From NCBI GenBank assembly GCA_963580455.1, contig OY756960.1:28269238-28333237 (forward strand): a DNA stretch of 64,000 nucleotides, read 5' to 3'. The notes beneath the pieces were generated by a model, which was given only the letters and a program-made list of their open reading frames with translations, was not told where the DNA came from and ran no database searches. This DNA comes from Euonymus europaeus (lineage: Eukaryota; Streptophyta; Magnoliopsida; Celastrales; Celastraceae). Numbering within the stretch: position 1 is the stretch's first letter; the number at the start of each line of letters is the position of its first letter. Of the stretch, positions 15,001 to 26,614 are shown in pieces. A program made the translations under genes and the position numbers.

Positions 15001-18000
15001 CAGAACATATCCCAACTTGCATAAGGATAAATTAGAGAGAAACCTTCTTACCTCAGCCATTATCTCGTAAATAGGACGGATGATCTGCTCAAGGAAGGTA
15101 GGAGAACCATTTTCAGTTATACAACTGGTAGAGGGATTAGCTTCTCCATGGTCCAATATTGCATCCAATTCTTTTGCCATCTGCAAAATTATAAATGAAA
15201 AGGCCCCCAATAAAAATTTAAACATTTGAGAGGAAAAACCTTAAGTTCAATTTCTTCCGTTAACTTCACACCATATTGACAAGAACACCAGGCCAGGCAA
15301 ATAAATATATGGCACCAACAAATTTAATAGCCGGGCCTGTGAATTCAAACCAACTTGAAAATTTACAGATGGCCAATCCCAGTGAACTTTCATCCATTGC
15401 ACCTCTCAAGGTCATCTCTCCAACTATATCTCCATCCCTCCATTTTCCCATGGCTCTATTTTCAGATTCAGAGCGTTGCAACTTACAGGAGTAATGATAG
15501 CAGAAAAGCAGTCTCCACAGATACGAAAAATTGAAAGGCAGCCAAAAACAAACAAAAAAATATTTGTTTCCACCATGATATTTCTTTTTTTCTTATTTAC
15601 CAGAAAAATGCTCAGAAATTATGTCAAAAATTGATTAAGAAACTCAGATATGACTAAGAAATGGATTTATTGCCCACCACTTCAGATGCCCCCACACAAC
15701 AACAGGAAGGAAAAAAAACAGAGAGAAGTTTAAACCTAAAGCATGAGAAACCACTGAGAAATTTGGGCTTAAAAACAATTAGGAAAAGCTAACAAAAGTT
15801 TAAGTAGAGTGCAAAGAGCGATAAAATAGATATTCAAATCAGCTCAATGCACAAACCAGCATGGAAAGACATGATTTGGATCCCAGGATGAGGAGTTGGC
15901 TTTAAAAATGAACCTCATTCGACTCAAATCAGCTAAAAAATGTTGGTTTACCATATAGGATTGGTGTGAACAAGCCGCCACAGAAGATGGTGTAAGGTCT
16001 ACTATTAATTCCAATGTATATATGTGAGCGTTTATGTTTCTCCCAACTAATTTCTCACACGACAGTCAAAACCTTACATCAATGCATCAAATATGAACAG
16101 AGTGATGATCAAACCCAAAGGACCACTTCAGCAACATCCATGCATTTTACCAGAGAAACTGAAGCAAAAAGTTGCTAAAGTGTTGTCCTGTTCGAGAGAA
16201 AATGTCTATTGTTCGAACCCAATCATGCACCTTACACTAGCGAAACTCAAAATCAGTCAACTTGGCCGATAGACTAAATGGTAAAAAGAAGAAAATATGC
16301 TAAATAACACTATAGCAGTCATCATTCAGAATAAGAAATTATGAGTCAGTAAACAGAAACTTAATTTAAATATGTGAACCAGTGGCCTGCTTACATGGTG
16401 AAAAATGTAGCAAATACATTCAGGAAGGAAACGGACATTCGCAGCTTCACCCCATATAAGGAAGTACAGTGAAACCAAAAATAGTTTTCTGTCCCTAGTG
16501 ATCGCCTCCAAACTGAAGAAAGAAAACTGAAATTCAGGCAACTGATATGCAAAGTGACCAAGATTTTACATAAAACCATCAAGTCATAGAAGTGACCTAT
16601 TCCAAACAAGCCGTATTCGCAAGTACTTGCACCATTTGATGTAGTTGTCCAGCACCTTCAAAAATACTTCATTAATTGCTTTCTCGTCAATTTTCTGCAC
16701 AAATAGAAAGAAAAAACACAAAGGTTGAGCCAGTGGAATCTCAAGAATCACCTTCACCTAATGCATTTACGAAGTGAGCATTAGACATTAAACCTTTGTG
16801 CACAAAAGACGAAAGCAACTGTCTCACTAATTACTAATGGCCCTTCAAAAAAAAATCATTTTCTCCAAGGCTCATCTTTCATGACACCGAGAAAAGGTCA
16901 AAAATTAGTCAATTAGTTATAGGAATTTATTCAATGGATACTCCAGAGTCAATGACTCCAACCAAAAGAATATGACAAACCAAACACCTGGCCAAAACAT
17001 TGTACAAGTGATGTGCAAGGTCAATTTAAGTCGAAGTAGCAAGGGGTACTACAAGGGACCTGTTGCAACCTCCAACAAGAAATTATAGCAACGTAAGGTT
17101 CATTATCAAGGGTGAAACGAAGGAATGATCATAAGAAATTCCTGGATCAATCCAAATTAACTAGTGATTTTGACATCTAAAGTTTGTTCTGAAAACTTTA
17201 ATTTGTTATCCAGCTATTGACCGAAAACAATACAGCCAACCAAGAAAAATAAAAATAAAATTTAATAAAACAAACAATGGCTAGAAAGGAAAAAGATCCC
17301 CAACAAAGAATATAACAAAATCCCCGAAAATGGAAACAAGATCATGAACTAAAAAGTTGTTTTAACTGCAACAACAAACACAGGACCAGCCCAATAAAAC
17401 ACTCACGGGATCAGCCTGATTAGGTATGCCAAGTCGGGACTGTGCATTAGCAATAGAAAGAATAACGTTCTCCCGTTGGTTCCTTATGTTGTCTTTCTGC
17501 AAATATGTAAGTAAACATTATATAAACCACAAGAGTAAAGTGATGTAAGAAAAATAAAATGTAATTGAAGAGGACCGAAAACGAAAGGTACATTAGGCGA
17601 CAGAGACAAATGTTGTTAACCTGCAGGAGTGCAATAGACCTAGTAAATAAATGGCACATATTTAGATTTGAAGTACTCAAAAGATCAAAAAAATCAACCA
17701 CTAGCATGTTTTGTCAAAAGTCAATATAACCAGGAACATAAATCGCGCAGATCCGGAAAAACCTCTTTTAAGAAAATCTTTCTATACTCATAAAAATAAC
17801 GCCACATAAAACTTTATAACTAGCAATTATATTTAAATAAAACCTGCAAGAAAATTAATTTTTCCGCAACATGTAAGCTCCAATCTTAGGAAAGATGCCC
17901 ACTTATCAGCCAAACTCCAGTTCTATAGGATTCCAGAAGAGGCCATAAAACCTTAAACAAAAAGTCATAATTTTCCCCAAATTTAACCAGACCCAACAAT

Positions 18001-21000
18001 CTTCTTTTTGGACCCTCTTCTTTCTCAACCTTGATACTTTGCCTGCCACATTAGAGCTCATTCTAGGACATGATTGCATCAGCAAGGAAGAAATCAAAAT
18101 TAAAAAAAAAAATCCTCAAATTTCTAAAACATTACTCTCTCAAAGGAAAATACATTTGTTAGAACAAACCAAACACACTCATCAAAGTATAAATCAAATA
18201 TGTTAGATTTAACCAGAAGAAGACAATATATACAAACTTCCCACATATATTTACTACTTTTGAACACATCAAGCTGTAACTCTACCTTTTGGAATGGCAG
18301 AATTCAAGGGAAATATCGTGAAGACGGAATCAGAATAACTAAAAAGGAGAAAGAACAGAAATGCCTTTTTAAGGATTTTCCATGGGCAGCAGAACCGATA
18401 AGAATGAGAGTTAGAGAAAGCACATAAGTATCAAGGAGGGAATCAACAAAGAAATACACAGGAGAAAACATAACAAAAGCATAAACTATTGGCCATTAAA
18501 GAGCACACCTGCATCCCTACCCACATCACATGCTAAAGCCATAAATTTATCAGAGTGGCGGAATAAATATACATTCACACAGACCTGAAATCCAAACACG
18601 TATTCCAGGAGATCAAACATGTCTGCATCCCGTTGTCCAGAAATATCAAATTCTGCAGGAAGTCTGGGGAAGTGCTCAGTATACTTAATCGCAGCTACAG
18701 CACCTCTTACCTGAATAGATAACCCCAATGGATGAACAGTAAGTAAGAAATCCCTTTCAATGCAGCAAATTCATCTCATATTTGGAAATGAAAAGAGAAT
18801 GAAGAATTACCAAAGGCCACCAAGGAATACAGTTAATTCATCAACAACTTTCATTCTTTCTTTTTTTAATAACAACTGTATAAATGATAAAAAGAAGGTC
18901 CTGGGCAACCACCTAGGCATATTTAACAATCGAAGCCACTGGTGAAAAGTAGGTAACAAAATAACTAATATTAACATAATAATAATAATATGAGGAGCGT
19001 TACATATAATTTCATGAAAAGGACAACATAATGAAATCTGAGGTCCAAACTTTAAGATCATCAACCAGGAAAGTAAAATTCAAAGTAAAGCTAATAATAA
19101 AATGGAGCTATGTAGCGGAACTGTTTAAAGGAGATGGGCAACAATCGATAACAAAGCTCTTGAAGGTTCTACTTACTTCTGGGAAAACTCCAATAACATT
19201 TGCTAAAGATGGTGATTCCAGAGGGACAATGTTGTAAGGCGTCAGTTCCCCAGCCTTTTTAATTCTGCGCAACTGTAAAACCAAATAAAAAAAATAAACT
19301 AATTTAAAGACCATAGAAATATGTTCATTTGTAAGCTCCTAGAATCTCTAAAGAGGCAACAAGCCAACAACCTCCTTTTTTAATTCTGCGCAACTGTAAA
19401 ACCAAATAAAAAAAATAAACTAATTTAAAGACCATAGAAATATGTTCATTTGTAAGCTCCTAGAATCTCTAAAGAGGCAACAAGCCAACAACCTCCTTTT
19501 TTAATTCTGCGCAACTGTAAAACCAAATAAAAAAAATAAACTAATTTAAAGACCATAGAAATATGTTCATTTGTAAGCTCCTAGAATCTCTAAAGAGGCA
19601 ACAAGCCAACAACCTCCTTACATAAGCCCAGAAGTAATTAAACAAACTCGTCAATATATTTAGAGGGCAAACATTACAGTGCACAAAAGCCCATTGGATA
19701 CAAATTAAGAAAAAACGATGCCTTTGTAACATCGAAGAATTACTCTACAAATCACCCAATCTAGTGAACATAACAAATGCAAAGTTTCTACATCAAGGTA
19801 ATATCTAACATCCAAAATCAGGTGAGAATCAGGAGACAAATACCTCCTCCATTATAAGTCTTCCCACCCCATCCGGGTCAGCATCTTTACTGAGAGCCTC
19901 CATGACATCAACCAAGGCCTTCAGGGTAGCAAATACTTTTTGCATTTCCAGAGATCCTAGTTCCAACCTGACAAAACAGAAGCAGATTTGGATGGACTCG
20001 TAACACAAGACAAGGGGAAGAAAATTCCTTAAATTGACTCCAAGTTCTATACATGATGATCTTTACTGTTAATTTATCATCACAGCATATGATAATCTAA
20101 ACCATCACTTCCAATCTGTGAACCAGAAAGGCATAGAACTACATTTACCAAGCAACATCATTTCTGTGATTACTAAGTATCATGAGCAAAATAGTTTCCT
20201 AGACTGCAGTACTGCACTACCGTATGACTTCCTTAAAATGGAAAATCATCAGGGAACTTCCATATAAAAGTTAATTAAATAGAAATATATATATATATCA
20301 TAAGGCAGCCCTTTGCATAATGTAAACTATGACATCCTAGCTCGAGCAAAAGTTTCAAGCTTCCACGGCAGCCACTTCATACAAAAACAGGTACATATAC
20401 GATCATACCAGAACTATACTGCCAAACACATTGCTTCAAAATCCTAACCGTAATTTATATATCCTAGATGTCCACGATCATAAGAACAAAATGGAATTCC
20501 ATGCGGATGATGATGAAAACACAGATGAGTGCACTGCTGTTGACATGCAAAAGCACACAAAAAAACTTCCAGATTTAATGGATGAAGAAGGATGCCATGT
20601 GCCAATCAAGAATCCAAAATAGCCATGCAAACTGGCAAACTTATCCAAAGAGAGCTTCATGCCCTAATTTAAAGAATCTACAGAACGCATCTCATTATTT
20701 GCAATAACAAGTTTCAGTTCAGTTTAGTACAAAAGAAGATCCAATTAACAATTCTTTCACTACGATTATTAAAACAAATGCCTGGTTATGAAGGAAAAAA
20801 TCAATAACAAGGAATCATTAGTGTATAAAAATTGTCCATACTCCCCCAAATTAGCAGAAAAGGTTCCAGATTCCCGCCATTTCTGCTCCTCTTTCTGAAT
20901 ATCATCCACTCTGTACCGCCTCTTGTAACGTTGATAAAATTCCCACAAATGTTCAACATCCCGATTACGATCTATACGGGCCCCGTCTCTCTTCGCAAGT

Positions 21001-22056
21001 TTTTGCTACAGGAAAAGCTAAACTCCTTACAAGTTGATTTAGAAAGGTTTATATAACAAAGCAGAAATTACACAGTGCATAGGTGAGTTCATCAATGGTA
21101 CAGCATCACTTCATTCAAAATAACAATAATATATAAGAAGTTAAGACCCTATTCAATTAGAAAGCATCAATCGACAATTAATGATCAAGATACCTTAATT
21201 ACGGACATCAAACCAGTCTTGAACTGCAAAACCCCTCTACCATCACTGCTTGGGTCCAAGTTTTGTGCCATAGTATACGCCTGCTCACACACTAAAACCC
21301 AATCCAGGACTTGCATTAGAGTCCATCAAAACTCTAAAGATTATAACTAATGACCACACTAAATATTTCAGCAACAAATTGATATAACCACCACAAAACA
21401 TGCAAAGAATCTTTGAAAGAAGTTATAATGTCGTTAAAAGCTCAGCAAACATTAAGTACATATAATTCGCAGAGACGACACATAGTGCTCAAAGCCTCAA
21501 AGTGATTCATCAAGAGAAACACATAATTTTCTGATGTTAACACATCAAAGGGAAACGACTGTAATATACTCAGTCTCTGAACAAATTAGGTACATAGTCG
21601 GAGCGTTATTAAGAACTGACAAAAGACAAACTTTAAGGTTCAATACATGGTTGAGGACTTAAGATCGATATTTTATACGCTTGACTTATGTTTATTAGGG
21701 TAACCAGATGTTCCAACTAAAATTCACATATTATTCCGCTCATGTGACCCAAAAAGGTGTAAAAGAAATACACTTAGACGACCAAGAAACTATACCCGTG
21801 ATTTCAACATGTAAAGTAGAATTTTGGTAAGGCAAAGAGAATACATACGGATCCTGGCGACATTGGGATCCTCGGTCTGAATCTCATCGGCTGCCTGCAA
21901 GATCAGGTCAATGTTCGTGGTACGGACTAGCGAGGGCGGCACCGCACCGGCGATGCCGCTGGGAGCCCTTTCGTGACCCTGGCCGGCACTACGTAGCTGC
22001 TCCCTCTTCAAGGTGGCTCGCACCAGGCGCTCCCAGTTATCGTAAACCCTAGCCAT
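1..22056 (-). CDS. CALS10: Callose synthase 10-like (glucan synthase-like 8), N-terminal two thirds
   Basis: Makes beta-1,3-glucan (callose) from UDP-glucose at the plasma membrane; the family member it resembles acts at cell plates and plasmodesmata. Thirty-five exons, in transcript order: 22056-21849, 21291-21194, 21005-20842, 19967-19844, 19272-19177, 18710-18585, 17496-17407, 16694-16597, 16512-16395, 15180-15052, 14053-13977, 13886-13808, 12860-12768, 12665-12563, 12446-12323, 12202-12016, 11932-11880, 11398-11338, 11195-11114, 8861-8812, 8499-8413, 8301-8216, 7454-7427, 6666-6569, 6477-6396, 6295-6135, 5988-5868, 5071-4974, 4882-4792, 4703-4543, 4434-4325, 3532-3398, 3061-2993, 2905-2734, 79-1. 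Phase is consistent throughout (3738 nt, 1246 codons). It starts MARVYDNWERLVRA, as in the CALS10 group. The FKS1-type block (LYFLIWGEAANVRFLPE) is near residues 345-365, a transmembrane cluster near 480-720, and the glucan-synthase domain begins near 1030 (RRRLEFFTNSLFMDMP). The intron after exon 18 has a GC donor. The C-terminus lies beyond the window; family members are about 1900 residues. Confidence 0.95.
518..2600 (+). mobile_element. Non-autonomous PIF/Harbinger element in a callose synthase intron
   Basis: The element is 2083 bp and lies in the intron between callose synthase exons ending at 2734 and starting at 79. Left end GAGCCTGTTTGGTTTG (518-533) and right end CAAACCAAACAGCCTC (2585-2600) are inverted copies with one mismatch. 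Both are flanked by a 3-bp TAA target-site duplication (515-517 and 2601-2603), the hallmark of PIF/Harbinger insertion. Subterminal zones (about 550-620 and 2460-2580) repeat the words CGTTTGG and TTTTCAGTTTT several times in both orientations. Inside is a MYB/SANT-type ORF (1818-2087) and no full DDE transposase, so it cannot move without help. It is transcribed opposite to the host gene. Without it the host intron would be about 570 bp. Confidence 0.88.
1818..2246 (+). pseudogene. Decayed Harbinger MYB/SANT ORF joined to a transposase-like tail
   Basis: The first 89 codons (stop at 2085-2087) read as a plant MYB/SANT-like DNA-binding protein: MQWSNENEAAFLGILYEHV, then a W-containing helix (MWTKINEELL) and LKGKRNRLRTEHRHFSDLL. 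This matches the ORF1 class of PIF/Harbinger elements. Just after the stop the same frame stays open for 52 more codons to a TAG at 2244-2246. The codon before DPNT is TAG where family members have tryptophan (WDP), so TGG to TAG is the simplest reading. The tail ends LRDQIATQMRNDY, resembling the last residues of Harbinger transposases (inference). An internal deletion that fused the two genes would explain this. An untranslated leader with a possible intron (donor at 763, acceptor near 993) precedes it. Confidence 0.6.
3846..4147. repeat. 151-bp tandem duplication in a callose synthase intron
   Basis: Two adjacent copies, 3846-3996 and 3997-4147, begin TTATCCAGAACATAAAA and differ at only a few bases. 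They lie in the intron between exons 4434-4325 and 3532-3398, so the duplication does not touch coding sequence. Near-identity indicates a recent event. Confidence 0.93.
8862..11113. other. 2.25-kb callose synthase intron, no gene seen
   Basis: This is one of the two longest introns of the gene. It is T-rich on the minus strand, and I see no open frame with family resemblance and no clear transposon ends. A transposon too degraded to recognise by eye remains possible. Confidence 0.6.
12452..12478. repeat. (AAT)n microsatellite in a callose synthase intron
   Basis: About eight AAT units just upstream, on the minus strand, of the acceptor of exon 12446-12323. A short (TA)n run lies near 20286-20300 and an (ATA)n run near 18977-18991, both also intronic. 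Confidence 0.85.
19257..19619. repeat. Three 121-bp tandem copies spanning a 3' splice site
   Basis: The unit starting TTTTTAATTCTGCGCAAC occurs at 19257, 19378 and 19499, period 121, nearly identical. On the minus strand each copy contains the intron end TTTTACAG followed by TTGCGCAGAATTAAAAA, which is the acceptor and first codons of the callose synthase exon 19272-19177. Only the innermost copy continues into the real exon (GGCTGGGGAACTGACG); the other two run into GGAGGTTGTTGGC. Confidence 0.95.
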
Positions 22057-23673
22057 GGCCTAAGAGAACTAATTTGATGATGCGAGTGAAACGTTGTCTC
22101 CACTGCTCGTGAAAGCGAGGATACTTGGTCAGTATAAGGAATCTTTCTCGAACTCAGGTACGGGCGACTCAATCTCATGTGCTATGAAGCTGCGGAACAG
22201 CTAAACCCTCGTGAGACTCCAGTTCCGGTCAATCGTGCTTATGGCCTTTATCACCGCTGCTTTTGGCGACCCGATAACAAATGAATGCGGCAACGCGGTA
22301 GGAATTAGGACCGCCTCAACACACCAAAACGGAAGAATAAACGCTCCTTTTTTGTTTTTGTCAAAACCAATAAAAACTCTCTCTTTTTTATTCCTTTTAA
22401 CGTTCCTTTTTTTCAAACCAATAAAAACTTCCCCTTTTTACTCCTTTAAGATTTAGTACGAGTATTTTTCATCGCGTTTCCGTTGCAAGCAAGCTGGGAT
22501 TTTTATAAATTTGAAATTACATACAATTAACCAACTCCCCCAATAAATTAATAAGCAATTTGTGCGTCACGTGCTTATTGTTATTGATTACCATAAATTG
22601 GAAAAATATTTATGTTAATTAAATAATTTATATTTTCTAAAAAATTAGGAAATTAGAAAGGTGATCACTTTTTGTTTGTTTAGAATATCGGAGGTAGAAG
22701 AAAAGTAAAACTACAAGGACGCGGAGGAAATTATTGAAATTTCCAAACTTCTAATACAAGGAAACAAGTCCACAAAGTGGGCTTTCACCGGGGTTAGATG
22801 TTGGAAGGTCCAAAAAGATGAGAGGTCCCTTTTATCAGTATGGGCTTTTTTTAGTTTCCACGTGTTTTGTTTGGGCCTTATTTGTTGCGCTATGGCTCAA
22901 GTCTTCAAGAAGGCATTACAAATTTTATAAGGCCTAATCTTAGAAGGGGAAAAAATGCCCTAGAAACTAAAGAAGATCCATTCAGAGAACAGAACCTCGC
23001 CTCTCACTCCTCAGTCCGAACAAGACCGCTCACTCACTGGTTAGATTTCGATTCTATTTCTTCATCTTCTTCTCAATCCTATCTTTGTATCTTCTCTTCT
23101 TACATTACAAAGCCATATAACCAAGTCTTAGGTTAGATTCCCGATTACAATTCTATATCTTCTTCTCAATCCACTTTGCTGATCAGCCATGGCGGTCGAT
23201 TGGTTTTACAGTTACTTCCTTCAAGTGATTGTTTTAATGTACTGAGGGTTAATTAGGACTCTTTCTTGTACGGTTTTAATTTCTTTGCAAAAAAAAAAAG
23301 GTTACTTCTGAATTTTGATCTGAAAATGTAAGTTGTTCACTCGATTTTATGTGTACTCATAACCTCATGGTTCAATTCTGCATAGTTTTCTGTGGTGTTA
23401 ATAGGAGGAGGTTCTTTGTTCATTGCTGAAGCCGATGTTTGTGCTTATTATATGCATGTCGTGAATTTTGTATTTATTTTCTTAATTTTGCTCCTCCCGC
23501 AGAAAAATGCACTCACTTTGCGCATAAGGCCGCTGGGTATTTACTCCTCGAGTGGCCCTTGCGCCCGTGACAACACTGAGTGTATCATACGTCTTCTTGT
23601 GATTGACATTTTAATATTTCGTTTTTTGGCCTTTTTGGAATTGCAATTTGTTAGGGCATTGCAAGATCCTGTG
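22057..23673. promoter_or_regulatory. Divergent promoter region of callose synthase and PPC decarboxylase
   Basis: The two genes point away from each other with 1617 bp between their start codons. The part near 22057-22200 should hold the callose synthase leader. The part from about 22960 is pyrimidine-rich and leader-like, and the sequence TTGTTAG just before 23648 is a plausible 3' splice site for a leader intron ending shortly before the decarboxylase ATG at 23674. No TATA box could be placed with confidence. The direct repeat CCAATAAAAACT (22368-22379 and 22421-22432) is minor. Confidence 0.5.
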
Positions 23674-24819
23674 ATGGCTGAGACAGAATCAGTGCAAGTA
23701 AATTCTGGTCCTAAGAGACCTCGAATTCTGCTAGCTGCTAGTGGAAGTGTAGCTGCAATAAAGTTTGCAAATCTTTGCCATTGTTTCTGTGAATGGGCAG
23801 AAGTAAAAGCAGTTGCCACAAAGGCTTCTTTGCATTTCATTGACAGAGCATCACTTCCAAAGGATGTAATTCTTTACACTGATGAGGATGAGTGGTCCAG
23901 TTGGAGTAAAATTGGCGATAATGTGCTTCATATTGAACTTCGACGGTGGGCTGATATTATGGTGATCGCCCCATTGTCAGCTAACACACTTGCAAAGGTA
24001 ATAGATTTGAGAAATGTGGGCAACTTTGTTCATATGTTTAACTTGTTTTAGGCAGCAAAACTAAATACACTTTGTCTACATGTTCATTAAGATGACACTG
24101 TTTGACCTTCTGATTATCTTTTTTTTGTGTCCTTGTAATTTTTTTTAGAGTAAAGTTATAGTATAAACTATAAAGTATGAATAGTCAAACAGATCAACAA
24201 GTACCAGTGGTAAGGAATCTTTGTCGAGTAAGTGAACTTGATGGTTTGCTGTTGCTACAGCTTGAAAGGCAATTTCGGATAAATAGAATGAATTTCACAT
24301 GATTCGCAAAGTATTCAAGCAAGATGAGGCTATGAGTATGAAATTCTCCCATAGCATTGCGGTTTTCTATCTGAGCAAACTGCGTATTTGGAACGTCGAA
24401 TTTCCTGTTCTTTTGATATGAAACCATTCCAGGCATGCTAAATTGATTATTGTTTGATATTGAAATGTGGCTTTTTCTTAACTTGTTCTACTTGTTGTGC
24501 ATTTTATTTTTTCTCAAACAAATTAATTATAACTCAACTCATTTTGTAGATTGCGGGGGGACTGTGTGACAATCTCTTGACCTGCACTGTGCGAGCATGG
24601 GATTATAGCAAGCCATTCTTCATTGCACCTGCCATGAACACCTTTATGTGGACTAATCCTTTCACAGAGCGGCATCTTATGTCAATTGATGAACTTGGTA
24701 TTACTTTGATCCCTCCTGTGTCAAAGAGGCTGGCTTGTGGAGATTATGGAAATGGTGCGATGGCTGAACCTTCTCTGATATACTCTAGTGTGAGGCTTTT
24801 CTTTGAGTCACGGAATTAG
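23674..24819 (+). CDS. HAL3: Phosphopantothenoylcysteine decarboxylase (HAL3-like flavoprotein)
   Basis: Decarboxylates 4'-phosphopantothenoylcysteine to 4'-phosphopantetheine in coenzyme A synthesis, using FMN. Two exons, 23674-23997 and 24550-24819, encode 197 residues, close to the plant HAL3 length. Family marks are all present: ILLAASGSVAAIKFANL (FMN-binding start), HIELRRWAD with the catalytic His at residue 86, the PLSANTLAK FMN motif, PAMNTFMW (residues 136-143; substrate-binding Asn 138), and LACGDYGNGAMAEP with the active-site Cys at 171. The ATG at 23674 was chosen because the protein then begins a few residues before the conserved core, as in homologues. The frame is open for some 90 codons upstream, but that stretch looks like a leader intron. 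It is intact, with no sign of decay. Confidence 0.96.
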
Positions 24820-26614
24820 CCAGGTGATTCAAGACTCTGTTGATTGTGTGCACATAATGGTAGTTTCGGTATTTGGATTTGTTAGCATCCCATAGGATCT
24901 GAGCTAGCTTTATGCATGGCTATCTGCCTGTACGCTGTACCGAGGATTTGTACATCCAGAGGTAGGTGTAGGAGTTGATATTAATTACATGTTATTTACT
25001 GTTGTTTCAACAGTTTGACTGCGATAACCCAATGATTTTTAATGCCGAGGAATTACACAACCCTTTGACTTGTTGACGCATTTGTTGGTCCTTTAATTAT
25101 GTTATGCTCCACATATCCTTAGACATTTATGTGTGTTGGGAAAGCTGGAGCTGAATTTCGTTGGGGAAGAACAACGTAAAGTTGAGTTGTAACTTGTAAG
25201 TGGGTTTCAGAAACCAGTTTTTTAGTTGTGAGTCTGGTAGAGTTGGTGAGCTACTATGTAAAAGCGCCTATGGATAATGCGCTTGTTGACATACAAAGCA
25301 CCCATAGTGACGGATAATTTCTTGCACTCAAGCCATAGAATTCTTACGCACAAGCCCCTAGCCAGGACAAGAATGGGTTTTGCCTCTTAGCTTCATGATT
25401 ATGCCATGGTTCAGGGTAGTCGGGGCTATCCATGTCTCTTTGAATTTTTCAATTTCTTGTCCAGGCTTTAATTTCTGAACTACAATCCTGGATTAATTCT
25501 CTTTATCTTTTTTAATCAATTTGATATTCAACGGTGCTTCTCGTGAGGTGGGTTCCTTGTCTATAGTGTTGTATGCTTTGAGCAAAATATTTGGGTTGGT
25601 TTGGGAATTTGTCCTTATTTTATTGGTCGTCTTCAAATTTTATATGAATCTGAAACCTGTATTTGCACAGTACAGATGATGGTGTTCCCCAGTGTCCGAG
25701 AGGAAGCCTAAAAATCAACACTGATTAATGGGAAACAAATGGTATTTTAAACAGTACAGATGATGGTGACAGGAATTATAGGCGTAATAAGTAGTTGCAA
25801 TATTTAAGTGTTTCATAAAAGCACCGCCACGCAGTTAAAAATCGCCAAAATAGTTGGAGTCATTGAATTCTCCCAACCAATTCTTGTCTAACTGACGTTT
25901 AATGCTGAAAAAGATGCCTTGATGGCTTGATATTCTTCTTTTGCTAATCATTGAATTTTTGAGTTCTTATGTAACAATTTTTTCTTTGAATTTTTGCTTA
26001 GATAATGGATGCGTTTAGATTAACATTTGGAATTTAACATTTTAAGTAGCATATATATTGTTTGATATGTTGACATTTATACTGTTTAAAATGTTGTGGA
26101 TGTTTGTGTTATTTTCTGTTGATGACATATACTGTTTAAAATATTATGGCAAATTATATAAAAGCATATTCATTAGCTGAGAAATAAGATAGTAGTGTTT
26201 TTGAAGTCATTAGAATAATTTTATAATTTAATAAAAATATAGAATATAATTATCTATTATAGCGAAAATGCAACAAAAATTAGCATTTTCAAACCATATC
26301 AAAAATATTATTTAAATACTATTCAAAATGAACATTTAATTTTTCAAATAATTTTAAGTTGTATACACCAAATGGTAATCCAAAGGGTCAATCAAGGACT
26401 TCAGTATCACGTGAACAAATCAGTTGTTTCATAAATATAACTCGACAAGAATCGTGACCCTTTCATTATTAGATTCTAGCCCCACAGGTGGCTACTGCTG
26501 GTAGAGTTGGTTCTCTTATATTGATGTGTCTATGCATTATAAGTACGTGTAAGAGAGACCCACTGGCACAAATAAAACTAGACAAACAGGGAGTGAGATT
26601 TGCTTGCAGATGCA
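24820..26614. other. Intergenic: 3' end of PPC decarboxylase, promoter of GDSL gene
   Basis: No supported gene. The first few hundred bases should be the decarboxylase 3' UTR. A 17-bp word CAGTACAGATGATGGTG occurs twice near 25670 and 25753. A very AT-rich block at about 26007-26385 may be a MITE remnant. ATAAATATAA near 26433 is a possible TATA box for the GDSL gene, about 180 bp from its ATG. Confidence 0.5.
26007..26385. mobile_element. Possible decayed MITE
   Basis: The left end GGATGCGTTTAGATTAACAT and the right end (read in reverse complement as ACCCTTTGGATTACCATTTGG) share about 16 of 20 bases as inverted repeats, bracketing about 370 bp that is over 75 percent A+T and has internal repeats of ACTGTTTAAAAT. 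I could not find a clean target-site duplication, so the boundaries and class are uncertain. Confidence 0.4.

Noticed and set aside
23392..23673. In-frame extension of the PPC decarboxylase upstream of 23674
   Set aside because: The stretch is T-rich and intron-like, ends in an acceptor (TTGTTAG) and adds a hydrophobic segment that HAL3 proteins lack.
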